Assembly: GCF_050750585.1 (NCBI RefSeq)
Contig: NZ_JBOJLM010000008.1
Location: 62,001 to 126,000 of the forward strand
Direction: 5' to 3'
Length of the DNA: 64,000 bases
From: Salinimicrobium sp050750585
Lineage (GTDB): Bacteria > Bacteroidota > Bacteroidia > Flavobacteriales > Flavobacteriaceae
The stretch's first letter is position 1. Every line of letters starts with the position of its first letter. Both the position numbers and the translations under genes were made by a program. Below the pieces are notes generated by a model. It was not told the origin of the DNA and did no database searches. It saw only the letters and a program-made list of their open reading frames with translations. Positions 55,925-64,000 of the stretch are shown here, piece by piece.

Positions 55925-55982
55925 AGGCTCAAAGATATCAAAATGGATGGGTTGCAATACTCTTTTTTCTGAAGAATTCCCT

Positions 55983-57293
55983 TTAATCGTGCTCCTCCAG
56001 CACCTTTTTTAATGCTGCCGCTTTTACCAGGCATTCTTCATATTCATTTTCGGGGATAGAACGCGACGTGATGGCGCTACCTACCGAAAAAGACACGTAT
56101 TTAGAAGCCTGATTGTATAAAATACTGCGGATAACCACGTTAAAATCAAAATCGCCTGCAGGATCAAAATATCCTACCGCCCCGCTATACAGGCCACGCC
56201 TTGTTTCTTCCAGTTCTTCAATGATCTCCATAGCCGAGATCTTGGGAGCACCCGTCATACTCCCCATTGGAAAAGTAGTGCGCAGCACCTCAACTGCAGG
56301 TATACCTTCCTCCAGCTTTGCTTTTACAGTAGAGATCATTTGATGCACCTGCCTAAAGCTATACACCTTGCAAAGTTCGGTCACCTCAACACTGCCTTTT
56401 TTTGCTGTTTTTGAAAGATCATTGCGAACCAGGTCTACAATCATGATATTTTCTGATCTTTCTTTAGGATCTCTTTCAAGCTGCAGGGCAAGTTCTTTAT
56501 CTTTTTCGGGATCAAAAAGGGCTCTGGGCGCAGTTCCTTTTATGGGCTGGGAAATTAATTGGTTGCCTTTCTTCTGAAGGTATCTTTCGGGCGAAGCTGA
56601 TAGCAAATAATGATCGTTATTTCTGAAAAATGTGGCAAAAGGAGGTTTGGAAATGTCATTTAATGCTGAAAATTTCAGAAATGGATCAAAAATGGCACTT
56701 TCAGCATAGAATTCCTGACAAAAATTGGCTTCATAGATATCTCCCCGCTTAATATGCCCCAACATTTCCTGAACTTTCAGCAAATAAGCCTCTTTTGAGA
56801 TTCGGGGACTTACCCTGATCTCATTTTCCACCACCGGGAAAATCCCCTCGTGAAAATGCCCTTTTTGAATGATCTGCTCCAGGTCTTCTTCCAGCTCATC
56901 ATCTACTAACCCGAGATAATTCAGCTCGAGTTCATTTGCTTTTAAAGTAATTATCTTCTTCGGCTGAAAAAAGAACAATTCAGGAAAAAAAAGTCCGTCG
57001 TGGTTGTTGCTCTTCAGGTGTTCCACGTCATTTTTGAGATCATAAGTGAGATACCCAAAAATCCAGTCGGCGGTGGTTTCCTGGTATTCTTTCAGCTTGT
57101 CAAAAGCTTCCGAAGCATCGGTTTGTATGGCTGTAAAGGCATCTACGGCGAGTAAAGCCTCAAAATTAGAGTAGGCGTCTTCATGTTTATTGCTGTCTAG
57201 CCACACCACTTCATTGAACTGGCGGGCCCAGTGCAACAGCGCCTTTTTTATGGGAAAATCTTTGTCAAATTTGACCTTTTTGGATATCCTCAC
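55983..57293 (-). CDS. pabB: Chorismate-binding enzyme, aminodeoxychorismate synthase component I-like
   Basis: 436 aa. The C-terminal chorismate-binding domain (about 170-430) has the motifs GDIYEANFCQEFYA, SPERYLQ, QPIKGTAPR (about 253-261; the Lys in PIKGT is the form found in PabB rather than PIAGT of anthranilate synthase), IMIVDLVRNDLSK and FPMGSMTGAPK. It forms aminodeoxychorismate for folate. The start is GTG 57293, overlapping the FMN-reductase stop as GTGA. No pabA amidotransferase is adjacent. An anthranilate synthase role is less likely. Confidence 0.88.
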   Translation of the reverse strand: MRISKKVKFDKDFPIKKALLHWARQFNEVVWLDSNKHEDAYSNFEALLAVDAFTAIQTDASEAFDKLKEYQETTADWIFGYLTYDLKNDVEHLKSNNHDGLFFPELFFFQPKKIITLKANELELNYLGLVDDELEEDLEQIIQKGHFHEGIFPVVENEIRVSPRISKEAYLLKVQEMLGHIKRGDIYEANFCQEFYAESAIFDPFLKFSALNDISKPPFATFFRNNDHYLLSASPERYLQKKGNQLISQPIKGTAPRALFDPEKDKELALQLERDPKERSENIMIVDLVRNDLSKTAKKGSVEVTELCKVYSFRQVHQMISTVKAKLEEGIPAVEVLRTTFPMGSMTGAPKISAMEIIEELEETRRGLYSGAVGYFDPAGDFDFNVVIRSILYNQASKYVSFSVGSAITSRSIPENEYEECLVKAAALKKVLEEHD

Positions 57294-57838
57294 TCCGCTG
57301 CTTCCTTAATATTTTGAGAAAAAGAAGTGATCACATCAATGATGCCCAGGTCGAAAATCTCATTGATCACTACACCTTTTTCGGAATCAAAATTTTCATA
57401 GAACTGCGGCAGGCTGAAGCTCTCTACCACTTCACCTCCAAAACGCGGAAACTGGTTCTTGCAGTATTCTAAAGCCGAAGCACCACCGCGCTTACCCGGA
57501 GAAGTACTCATTAAAAGTATCTTCTTGCCGGCGAGAAAATTCTTTTCCACCCGTGAAAGCCAGTCGATAATATTCTTGAAAAATCCTGAAACATTTGAGT
57601 TGTACTCATTCACTGCTATAATTAGAGCAGGAGCCTCAACAATTTTTTTATAAATAAACTTCACGTGTTCAGGGAAGCCTTCTTTTTCCTTTACAATGCT
57701 GTAAAGAGGAATGTCCAGCTCGTTAAGCTCGAGCACCTCTACCTGATGATCTGAAATTCGCCGGGTTACATTGAGAATTAACTGGTGATTGATAGATGTT
57801 GGGCTGCTGGAGCCGGCAAAAGCCAGGATCTTTGTCAT
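57290..57838 (-). CDS. NADPH-dependent FMN reductase-like flavoprotein
   Basis: 182 aa from ATG 57838; an upstream TTG at 57859 would add seven residues. Flavodoxin-like fold: KILAFAGSSSPTSINHQL (about 3-20) is the FMN phosphate loop, and IIAVNEYNSNVSGFFKNIIDWLS (about 78-100) is the conserved P-x-Y-N-x-x-x-x-G-x-x-K-N-x-x-D-W region with Val-Asn-Glu instead of Thr-Pro-Glu. It probably reduces quinones, azo compounds or FMN with NADPH. It is the first gene of the run FMN reductase-pabB-tilS-dsbD. Confidence 0.87.
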   Translation of the reverse strand: MTKILAFAGSSSPTSINHQLILNVTRRISDHQVEVLELNELDIPLYSIVKEKEGFPEHVKFIYKKIVEAPALIIAVNEYNSNVSGFFKNIIDWLSRVEKNFLAGKKILLMSTSPGKRGGASALEYCKNQFPRFGGEVVESFSLPQFYENFDSEKGVVINEIFDLGIIDVITSFSQNIKEAAE

Positions 57839-57936
57839 AGTAGTAAAATTAGCAGTCAAAAATACAAAATAGGCCGGGAAGAAATAAAGATAGCCTTAGC
57901 TTAAACAAAACCCATAGGCTTTCAATAATTTAAGTT

Positions 57937-57944
57937 TAACTTTG
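57937..57944 (+). promoter_or_regulatory. Helicase promoter, -7 box
   Basis: TAACTTTG, an exact TAnnTTTG element. It overlaps a TTG that might otherwise be taken as the helicase start, arguing for the GTG at 57963 and a leader of about 12 nt. Confidence 0.55.
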
Positions 57945-57962
57945 CCCCTTAAATTTTACTGC

Positions 57963-59312
57963 GTGACTTTTCAGGACCTCAACCTTACTACTCCCTTATT
58001 AAATGCACTTGAAGATCAAAAGATCTCTACTCCTACCCCAATACAGGAGCAATCTTTACCTGTAATTCTCTCTGGAAGGGATATGGTGGGAATTGCCCAG
58101 ACAGGTACAGGAAAAACCCTTGCATACCTTCTTCCCCTTCTAAAAACCTTAAAATATTCTGAACAAAAGAATCCGCGGGTCCTCATTCTGGTACCCACGC
58201 GTGAACTTGTGGTGCAGGTAGCAGAAGAACTTGAAAAACTTACCAAGTACATAAACACGCGCATTCTTGGTATTTACGGTGGCACCAACATCAATACTCA
58301 AAAACAACTGGTAGCCCAGGGATTGGATATTTTGGTCGCCACACCGGGAAGACTTTATGATCTTGCCATTAACCGCGACCTGCAGTTAAAATCTATTCAA
58401 AAGCTGGTGATAGATGAAGTTGATGTGATGCTTGATTTGGGCTTTAGGTTCCAGCTGACAAATATTTTGGAGCTGCTCCCGGCCAACAGGCAAAACATTA
58501 TGTTCTCGGCCACCATGACGGCCGATGTAGAGAAGCTGATTCAGGAAAACTTTAAAAATCCCGAAACTGTATCGGTAGCCGCCAGTGGTGCCCCACTGGA
58601 AAACATCAACCAGGAAGGATTTGAAGTCCCAAACTTTTACACCAAGGTGAATCTTCTGAAACACCTGCTGGCCGATAAAGAAACCTTTCACAAGGTGCTC
58701 ATTTTTGCAGGGAACAAGAGAATAGCCGATCGACTTTTTCAAAACCTCGATCCCCTTTTCCCCGAAGAATGTACCGTGATCCACTCCAACAAGACCCAGA
58801 ACTACCGATTGAGGAGCATCAGGCAGTTTGGAGACGGATTTTGCCGCATACTCGTAGCTACAGACGTTATGGCCCGTGGTCTCGATATTGAACAGGTGAG
58901 CCATGTCATTAACTTTGATACTCCTGCCTACCCCGAAAATTACATACACCGCATTGGCCGTACCGGTAGGGCCGAAAAAGAAGGACACGCCATACTTTTC
59001 ACAACTCCTTCGGAAACAGAAGATCTTGAGAAGATAGAATCTTTGATGGACCTGAAGATCTCTTTTCAACCTTTGCCCGATACCGTGGAAGTATCTATAG
59101 AACTCATTCCGGAAGAACAGCCCAAATCTGATGAAATTTACAACCCGAATAAATCTTCAGATGAAGATCAACCGGGCCCTGCTTTTCACGACAAAAAGGA
59201 TAAGAACAAAAAAGTGAATTTAGGCGGATCCTATCGCCGGGAGATCAAGAAAAAGTATAAAAAGCCAAAGACCCGCGGCGACAAAAACTACAACCGCAAG
59301 AAGAAAAAATAG
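57963..59312 (+). CDS. DEAD-box RNA helicase
   Basis: 449 aa from GTG 57963. The Q motif (FQDLNLTTPLLNALEDQKISTPTPIQEQ spans about 3-30; the TPIQEQ end is diagnostic), motif I AQTGTGKT, Ia PTRELV, GG, TPGR, motif II DEVD in place of DEAD, motif III SAT, and in the second lobe VLIFAGNK, ATDVMARGLD and HRIGRTGRA are all present. The tail (about 395-449) is very basic and Lys-rich, as in RhlE/CsdA-type bacterial helicases that act on rRNA or mRNA. It is monocistronic, divergent from the FMN reductase. The Asp-Glu-Val-Asp motif II is a conservative change seen in other active members. Confidence 0.92.
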   Translation: MTFQDLNLTTPLLNALEDQKISTPTPIQEQSLPVILSGRDMVGIAQTGTGKTLAYLLPLLKTLKYSEQKNPRVLILVPTRELVVQVAEELEKLTKYINTRILGIYGGTNINTQKQLVAQGLDILVATPGRLYDLAINRDLQLKSIQKLVIDEVDVMLDLGFRFQLTNILELLPANRQNIMFSATMTADVEKLIQENFKNPETVSVAASGAPLENINQEGFEVPNFYTKVNLLKHLLADKETFHKVLIFAGNKRIADRLFQNLDPLFPEECTVIHSNKTQNYRLRSIRQFGDGFCRILVATDVMARGLDIEQVSHVINFDTPAYPENYIHRIGRTGRAEKEGHAILFTTPSETEDLEKIESLMDLKISFQPLPDTVEVSIELIPEEQPKSDEIYNPNKSSDEDQPGPAFHDKKDKNKKVNLGGSYRREIKKKYKKPKTRGDKNYNRKKKK

Positions 59313-59729
59313 ACTCGATTCTACATTTTTAATGGGCCTGTTTTAAGATAAGGTTTTCTTAATAAAAAGTTAAGCCACTGTAGGATTATCCAGGGATGAT
59401 CTACGGATACCCTGCACCTCTAATCCAAAAAATTTGACGTTTATCTTCTCTAAGTGAGGATATTTAACTTATTGTAAACTAACAAGTAACATGCTACACC
59501 TCCCCTATTGATACAGATTTTTACGAGCTGAGCATATAAACTGAAAATTTTTTCTGTGAGAAAACACAGTAGATACGCAGCTTCCGGGAATGTGTAAGAT
59601 ATTTTTTGTAAAAATCTGGTATTGTGATGGTTGAGTTATTAAAAAATTATCCTAATTTTAACTTACTCCCCCTAATAGCCTAATATCGGAATGAGCAGAA
59701 CGAAAGAACTGCTGTCTAATATTTTTTAG
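59313..59729. other. Intergenic region between helicase and histidine kinase
   Basis: 417 bp without a credible gene. TTAAGA/TCTTAA at about 59345-59363 followed by TAATAAAAAG may be a weak terminator of the helicase gene. TATTTTTTG at about 59601 is one base away from the -7 consensus for the kinase. Otherwise nothing is recognised. Confidence 0.4.
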
Positions 59730-62102
59730 ATGCAAAAAACTACTTTTATGCCAGATGAAATTTCTACTGGTGCTGCGCACAGCCTCTCCAGTGCTTTTAA
59801 CGGGCGTGATACTCAGGAATTTCTTCTGTTTATTTTTTCTGCGGAAGATCTTTCCATTAAGGCAGTAAATTACCGATTTCTGCAGTACTTCAAAGACAGT
59901 TCTCCTGTTAAAGAAGACAGCGACAGCTTTTACAGGGAGAAGATCCATCCTGAAGATTATCCGGTTTTTTTACAGCTTCTGAAAAAATCTCACACACCTT
60001 CAAATCCCGAAGAAGGAACAAAGATAATACGTGTAAAATCTGCTTTTGGACACTGGAAATGTTTTCAATTTATATTTCGCAAGTATGATGGCTTTAAAGG
60101 CCGCAAGGGAAAATATATTCTAACTCTTGCAAAACCTGTAGATAATTCCAGCGTTAAGGGTAGAAAAGACCTGGGGCTCGAAAAAGAACAACTGCTGCAG
60201 GAAAGCCTTAACCGCTACCGGATCCTGGTAAATTCTTTAGATCAGGGATTTGGAGTGGTTGAAATGATCTTCGACCTGCAAAAGAATCCTATTGATTATC
60301 TTTTTGTTGAAGTTAATCCGGCGTTTGAAAAACATACTGATTTGAGAAACCCGCTGGGCCAAACAATGAGGGAATTTTATCGCGATCATGAGAGCCACTG
60401 GTTTAATACTCTTGGAAAAGTCGCTTTTACAGGAAAAGCTTTACGCTTTGAAGATTACGCTGTTGCACATCACCGGTGGTTTGATGTCTACGCCTTTCCC
60501 ATAGGAAGTTCGAAAAGCAGAAAAGTAGCCTGCCTTTTCTCAGACATTACCCCGCGTAAAGAAGCCGAAGAAAAGCTGCAAAGATTAAACGAGGATCTTG
60601 AACTAAAAGTAAAAAGCCGTACACATGAGCTGGAGGAAAGTAATGAACTGCTCCAGATGGTTTTTGACACTGTAAAACAGGGCATCTTTGTAATGAAACC
60701 ACTTTTTGGAGAGAATTATGACATTGTAGATTTCACCTATGTAAGAGTAAATAAGATCATTAACCGCTACTACAACCAACCCAAAATGGTAGGTCGCAGT
60801 TTTCTTAAGTATAATCCTGGCGCAACCGAAAAAGGGGTTTTTGAGGCCCTGAAGCAAACCATGCTGACAGGAGAATCTGCCAATTTTGAAATCGAAGTAG
60901 ATCGTAACGGTAAAAATAACTGGTTTAGTATTTCCAGCAGGCGGCAAAAAGGTCTTCTCATCTGTTCCCTCGAAAATATTACGAGGAATAAATTAAAGGC
61001 TCAAAAATTAAGGGAGAACAGCAGGTTTAAAAAGCAACTGGTAGAAACTTCCCCAGACGTTATAATGATCTTCAACCTGTATACCGAGAAAATAAGATAC
61101 ATCAACAGAGATATATCGGCTGAAGAAGGTATGACTGTGGAGAAAATTCAGGGTATGTCATTACCTGATATCTTCCCGTTAATCCACCCTCAGGACCGGC
61201 AGAAAACCCTTGGCTTTCACAGCGGACTTCTAAAAAGCTCTGATGAAGATGTGCTTGAAGTAGAATTCAGGTTGAAAGGGCATGAAAAAAAATGGGAGTG
61301 TTATAATGCACGAGGCAAGGTGTTCATGAGAAATGAAAAAGGAAATGTAGTGGAGTACATAGTTCTCCTTAGAAATGTTCAGTCTCAAAAAATGACACAG
61401 CAGGCCTTAATTACTGCGGAAAAACTTTCTATTAAAGGAGAAATAGCGAGAACCCTGGCCCACGAGTTAAGAAACCCGCTGGCAAGTATCAACATGTCTG
61501 TAGACATACTGGAAAAACTTGGCCGTGAATCTCATACAAAGATGCCGAAAAACTACACCGACATCATAAAGAGGAGCACCTCGACCTTAAACAATTTGGT
61601 GACCGATCTTTTAACAGCGTCTAACTATTCACAGCCTAAAATGACAAAGTGCTGTTTGGCAAGAACCACAAACAAAGCTTTAAGTCATGCCAAAGACCGT
61701 ATTTACCTTACAGGAGTTACTTTTCACAAAAAATACAGCGGCACTTACTTTATAAATGCCGACGAGGAGAAGCTTCAAATTGCAATACTGAATATTATTG
61801 TCAATGCCAGTGAAGCAATGGTGCCAAATGAGGGGAAGCTGACTCTTAGCATTAAGAAAAGAAAAAACACCTACTCCCTTACTATAACAGATAACGGCTG
61901 TGGAATGGTACAGGAACAACTGGACAGGCTCTTTGAATCTTTTTACACCCGGAAACCCGGCGGCATGGGAATTGGATTATGTTCTGTCAAGAACATCCTT
62001 GAAGATCACGATGCGACAATAGAAGTGCAAAGCGTTCCCAATGAAGGAACCTCCTTTATACTTACTTTTCCTGTTCATGAAGACGTTAAAAAAGGAAAAT
62101 AA
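59730..62102 (+). CDS. Multi-PAS sensor histidine kinase
   Basis: 790 aa, no membrane segments or signal peptide, so a cytoplasmic sensor. Several PAS/PAC units: about 25-145, 155-290 (ending VACLFSDITPRKEAEEKLQ), 305-425 and 430-560, with a short coiled coil at about 278-310. The HisKA domain has phosphoacceptor His578 in TLAHELRNPLASIN; HATPase_c (about 670-785) has the N box NIIVNASEAM, G1 ITDNGCGM and G2 GGMGIGLCSV. No receiver domain and no adjacent response regulator, so it is an orphan kinase whose partner lies elsewhere. The signal is unknown. Downstream is a GH3-family gene 111 bp away. Confidence 0.9.
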   Translation: MQKTTFMPDEISTGAAHSLSSAFNGRDTQEFLLFIFSAEDLSIKAVNYRFLQYFKDSSPVKEDSDSFYREKIHPEDYPVFLQLLKKSHTPSNPEEGTKIIRVKSAFGHWKCFQFIFRKYDGFKGRKGKYILTLAKPVDNSSVKGRKDLGLEKEQLLQESLNRYRILVNSLDQGFGVVEMIFDLQKNPIDYLFVEVNPAFEKHTDLRNPLGQTMREFYRDHESHWFNTLGKVAFTGKALRFEDYAVAHHRWFDVYAFPIGSSKSRKVACLFSDITPRKEAEEKLQRLNEDLELKVKSRTHELEESNELLQMVFDTVKQGIFVMKPLFGENYDIVDFTYVRVNKIINRYYNQPKMVGRSFLKYNPGATEKGVFEALKQTMLTGESANFEIEVDRNGKNNWFSISSRRQKGLLICSLENITRNKLKAQKLRENSRFKKQLVETSPDVIMIFNLYTEKIRYINRDISAEEGMTVEKIQGMSLPDIFPLIHPQDRQKTLGFHSGLLKSSDEDVLEVEFRLKGHEKKWECYNARGKVFMRNEKGNVVEYIVLLRNVQSQKMTQQALITAEKLSIKGEIARTLAHELRNPLASINMSVDILEKLGRESHTKMPKNYTDIIKRSTSTLNNLVTDLLTASNYSQPKMTKCCLARTTNKALSHAKDRIYLTGVTFHKKYSGTYFINADEEKLQIAILNIIVNASEAMVPNEGKLTLSIKKRKNTYSLTITDNGCGMVQEQLDRLFESFYTRKPGGMGIGLCSVKNILEDHDATIEVQSVPNEGTSFILTFPVHEDVKKGK

Positions 62103-62213
62103 GCAGGTGCAGTTCAAAAAAAGCGATTATTGTGTATCTTCGGCAATTGTAAAAGAGGGGGATTTCTTTATAAATTCCACGAAGAAAATCATTACAAAAG
62201 TTGATCGCAATAT

Positions 62214-63746
62214 ATGGGGATAATTGATTCCATAGGGAATCTGGTGATGAAGAGCCGGATCGAAGACTTAGAAAATTCCATTAATAATCCTCATGAGACC
62301 CAGCAACGGGTCCTGCAGCAACTTCTGGAAACGACTAAGAATACCTATTACGGAAGGAAATTCCACTTTAAAGATATTCATAATTACCGCCAGTTTGTTG
62401 AACAGGTGCCGCTTAATAATTACGAAGACCTCCATCCTTATATAGAATTGATCCTAAAAGGGGAAACTAACGTACTTTGGCCTACCCCAATAAAATGGTT
62501 CGCCAAATCATCGGGAACCACGGGAGCCACCAGCAAGATGATCCCTGTTTCTACAGAAGGATTAGAGCAGTGTCATTACCAGGGAGGTCGGGATATGCTG
62601 GCCTTATACATTCACAACTATCCAGATGCCAAATTGTTTTCCGGAAAAAACCTGTCAATTGGCGGTAGCCAGGAAGGGAAACAGTCCAGCAACAACAGTC
62701 ATTATATTGCCAATATCTCGGCCATTGTGATGAAAAATCTTCCCTTTTGGGCCCAGTTTGGAAGAACTCCGGGGCTGGAGGTCACTATGATGAACAATTG
62801 GGAAGAGAAGATCAAAAAGATCGCTGAAATAACTTCCCAACAACGGGTTACCAGTCTTGCCGGTTCCCCCATGTGGATGTTATTACTGCTCCAGCACATT
62901 ATCAAAGAGAAAAACATTACCTACATCCAGGATGTATGGCCCGATCTTGAGGTCTTCTTTCATGGATCGGTTTCGTTTGCCCCATACAGGCCTCTATTCG
63001 AGGAGCTCGACAAAGACAAAAGCCTTAGGTACCTGGAGATCTTTAATGCTACTGAAGGATTTTTTGCACTTCAGGATCAAAAAGAGGATCCTTCCCTCCT
63101 GCTGATGCTCAACTACGGAATTTTCTATGAGTTTATTCCTGAAAAAGAATTCCTTTCAGAAAACCCAAAGGTAATTCCCCTGAGTGAAGTCGAACTAGGG
63201 AAAAATTATTCGATGGTGATAAGTACAAACTCAGGTTTGTGGCGCTATAAAATTGGCGATACGATAAAATTCACCAGCACCAGCCCGTACCGCTTTACCA
63301 TAAGCGGCCGTACCAAGCACTGTATCAATGTTTTTGGAGAAGATCTTTTTGCTGAACATGCCGAAAAAGCCATTTCACAGGCCTGCCGGGAAACAGGCGC
63401 AATTCTCCGCGATTTTACCGCAGCGCCCTATTTTTACGACCGGCGTAAAAAGGGATATCACGAATGGATCATAGAATTTGTTAGATCTCCAGGAAACATG
63501 GAGAATTTTACCGACGTGCTGGACAGGGAATTGGGCAGGTACAATGATGATTATGCTTCAAAGCGGAAGAATGACATTGCCATTGAACGGCCTGTAGTGC
63601 GTGAAATGCCCGAAGGTACTTTTTATGAATGGCTAAAACGTAAAAATAAACTGGGTGGGCAACATAAAGTACCACGCCTCTCCAACAGCCGCGAATTTGT
63701 AGAAGAACTTCTCAACATAAGAAGTTCCCTTCAGCAGGAGATTTAA
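62214..63746 (+). CDS. GH3-family acyl-adenylating enzyme (auxin-responsive GH3-like)
   Basis: 510 aa of the GH3 family of adenylate-forming enzymes (not glycoside hydrolase family 3). Seen: the ATP loop FAKSSGTTGATSKMIPVS (about 97-114), the NATEGFFALQ segment (about 280-289) with the nucleotide Glu, GLWRYKIGDTIKFTS (about 340-354) and the SGRTKHCINVFGE hinge (about 361-373). Plant members conjugate amino acids to hormones; the bacterial branch is common in Bacteroidota but its substrates are not known. Start ATG 62214. Its stop overlaps the stop of the convergent thioredoxin-like gene. Confidence 0.88.
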   Translation: MGIIDSIGNLVMKSRIEDLENSINNPHETQQRVLQQLLETTKNTYYGRKFHFKDIHNYRQFVEQVPLNNYEDLHPYIELILKGETNVLWPTPIKWFAKSSGTTGATSKMIPVSTEGLEQCHYQGGRDMLALYIHNYPDAKLFSGKNLSIGGSQEGKQSSNNSHYIANISAIVMKNLPFWAQFGRTPGLEVTMMNNWEEKIKKIAEITSQQRVTSLAGSPMWMLLLLQHIIKEKNITYIQDVWPDLEVFFHGSVSFAPYRPLFEELDKDKSLRYLEIFNATEGFFALQDQKEDPSLLLMLNYGIFYEFIPEKEFLSENPKVIPLSEVELGKNYSMVISTNSGLWRYKIGDTIKFTSTSPYRFTISGRTKHCINVFGEDLFAEHAEKAISQACRETGAILRDFTAAPYFYDRRKKGYHEWIIEFVRSPGNMENFTDVLDRELGRYNDDYASKRKNDIAIERPVVREMPEGTFYEWLKRKNKLGGQHKVPRLSNSREFVEELLNIRSSLQQEI

Positions 63747-64000
63747 TCTTCGGCCAGCAGCTGATCAAGAAGTTCTTTAAAGCCCGAATCGTTCCAGTTT
63801 GCCGAACCTTCTTTGTTTACCGCTATTTTGCCTTTTCGGGAGATGACGATCGTAGTGGGTAAACTGCGTGACTGCAGTTTTTGAGGAGCCATATCAAGAG
63901 GCTGATAAACCGGGAGCCTGTAGTGCTTTTTATCTAAAAAATGTTGTAGTTTGGCTGCCTCTTCAGTAGAAACGAAATAGAAATCAACCCTGTCGCCATA
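63743..64000 (-). CDS. C-terminal part of a thioredoxin/TlpA-like protein
   Basis: Only the last 85 codons are in the window; the 5' end lies beyond the right edge. Minus-strand translation has the thioredoxin-fold ending VYQPLDMAPQKLQSRSLPTT (cis-Pro in SLPTT), VISRKGKIAV, and a closing helix FKELLDQLLAED. The Cys-x-x-Cys active site would be upstream, outside the window. It is probably a membrane-anchored or periplasmic thiol oxidoreductase. The stop codon (63745-63743) overlaps the GH3 stop. Confidence 0.75.
   Translation of the reverse strand, partial: YGDRVDFYFVSTEEAAKLQHFLDKKHYRLPVYQPLDMAPQKLQSRSLPTTIVISRKGKIAVNKEGSANWNDSGFKELLDQLLAED

Noticed and set aside
58386..59069. Long antisense frame across the helicase (227 codons)
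   Set aside because: It is the complement of a conserved helicase coding region; GC bias at third positions of the real gene explains it.
62041..62223. Small 60-codon frame between the kinase and the GH3-family gene
   Set aside because: It overlaps the kinase end and the next gene start, has no recognisable start context or domain.

Overview
The window looks like the chromosome of a marine- or sediment-type Flavobacteriaceae (Bacteroidota). The evidence is three SusC/SusD-style features of polysaccharide utilization loci (PULs), TAnnTTTG -7 promoter boxes, weak Shine-Dalgarno sites, lipoproteins with a Cys-Ser/Glu-Asp/Asn start, and protein families typical of Gramella/Salinimicrobium/Zunongwangia relatives. 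The genus cannot be resolved from the sequence alone. No rRNA, tRNA, CRISPR array or transposase was seen.

Region 1 (1-13.6 kb) is an intact alpha-glucan (maltose/starch) PUL arranged around a divergent LacI regulator. Leftward it carries an MFS sugar transporter, beta-phosphoglucomutase, GH65 maltose phosphorylase and a SusA-like GH13 enzyme (cut by the window edge). Rightward it carries SusC, SusD, SusE and a GH13 alpha-amylase lipoprotein. Together they bind glucans at the surface, cut them to maltose, import it, and split it by phosphorolysis to glucose plus beta-glucose-1-phosphate, which becomes glucose-6-phosphate.

Region 2 (13.8-15.2 kb) is non-coding. It is a REP/BIME-like array of about 15 short GCTCC-NNN-GGAGC palindromes mixed with about 8 CCCTCC/GGAGGG palindromes in units of about 200 bp, followed by a heptamer tandem repeat.

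Region 3 (15.2-42.7 kb) is a large locus for galactose/N-acetylgalactosamine glycans. A leftward catabolic operon encodes an AgaS-like isomerase/deaminase, a LacC-like kinase, a second PfkB kinase, a GatY/KbaY-like aldolase and a frameshifted amidohydrolase, with a DeoR regulator beyond it. A rightward arm has SusC/SusD, GH20 hexosaminidase, a frameshifted DUF3472 protein, GH27 alpha-galactosidase and a GH123-like remnant. A leftward arm has GH109 (alpha-N-acetylgalactosaminidase family), a sulfatase remnant and a GH2 beta-galactosidase with a nonsense codon. A GH20-like remnant and an intact GH2 lipoprotein follow. At least seven genes here are broken, so the PUL seems to be decaying. A GH2 3' fragment at 17.8 kb and the intact GH2 gene at 40.3 kb lie in the same orientation on either side of the locus.

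Region 4 (42.8-48.7 kb) is galactose salvage: a Nudix-type regulator divergent from galK-galT, then a sodium/sugar symporter and galM. A palindrome overlapping the galK promoter is a good operator candidate.

Region 5 (48.7-64 kb) is mostly housekeeping: a DUF885 metallopeptidase-like lipoprotein, a CocE/S15 hydrolase, DsbD, TilS, a PabB-like chorismate-binding enzyme, an FMN reductase, a DEAD-box helicase, a multi-PAS histidine kinase, a GH3-family adenylating enzyme and the end of a thioredoxin-like gene. A dispersed palindrome (arms TGTCAAAAATG/CATTTTTGACA) recurs between genes and, in part, inside several coding regions.
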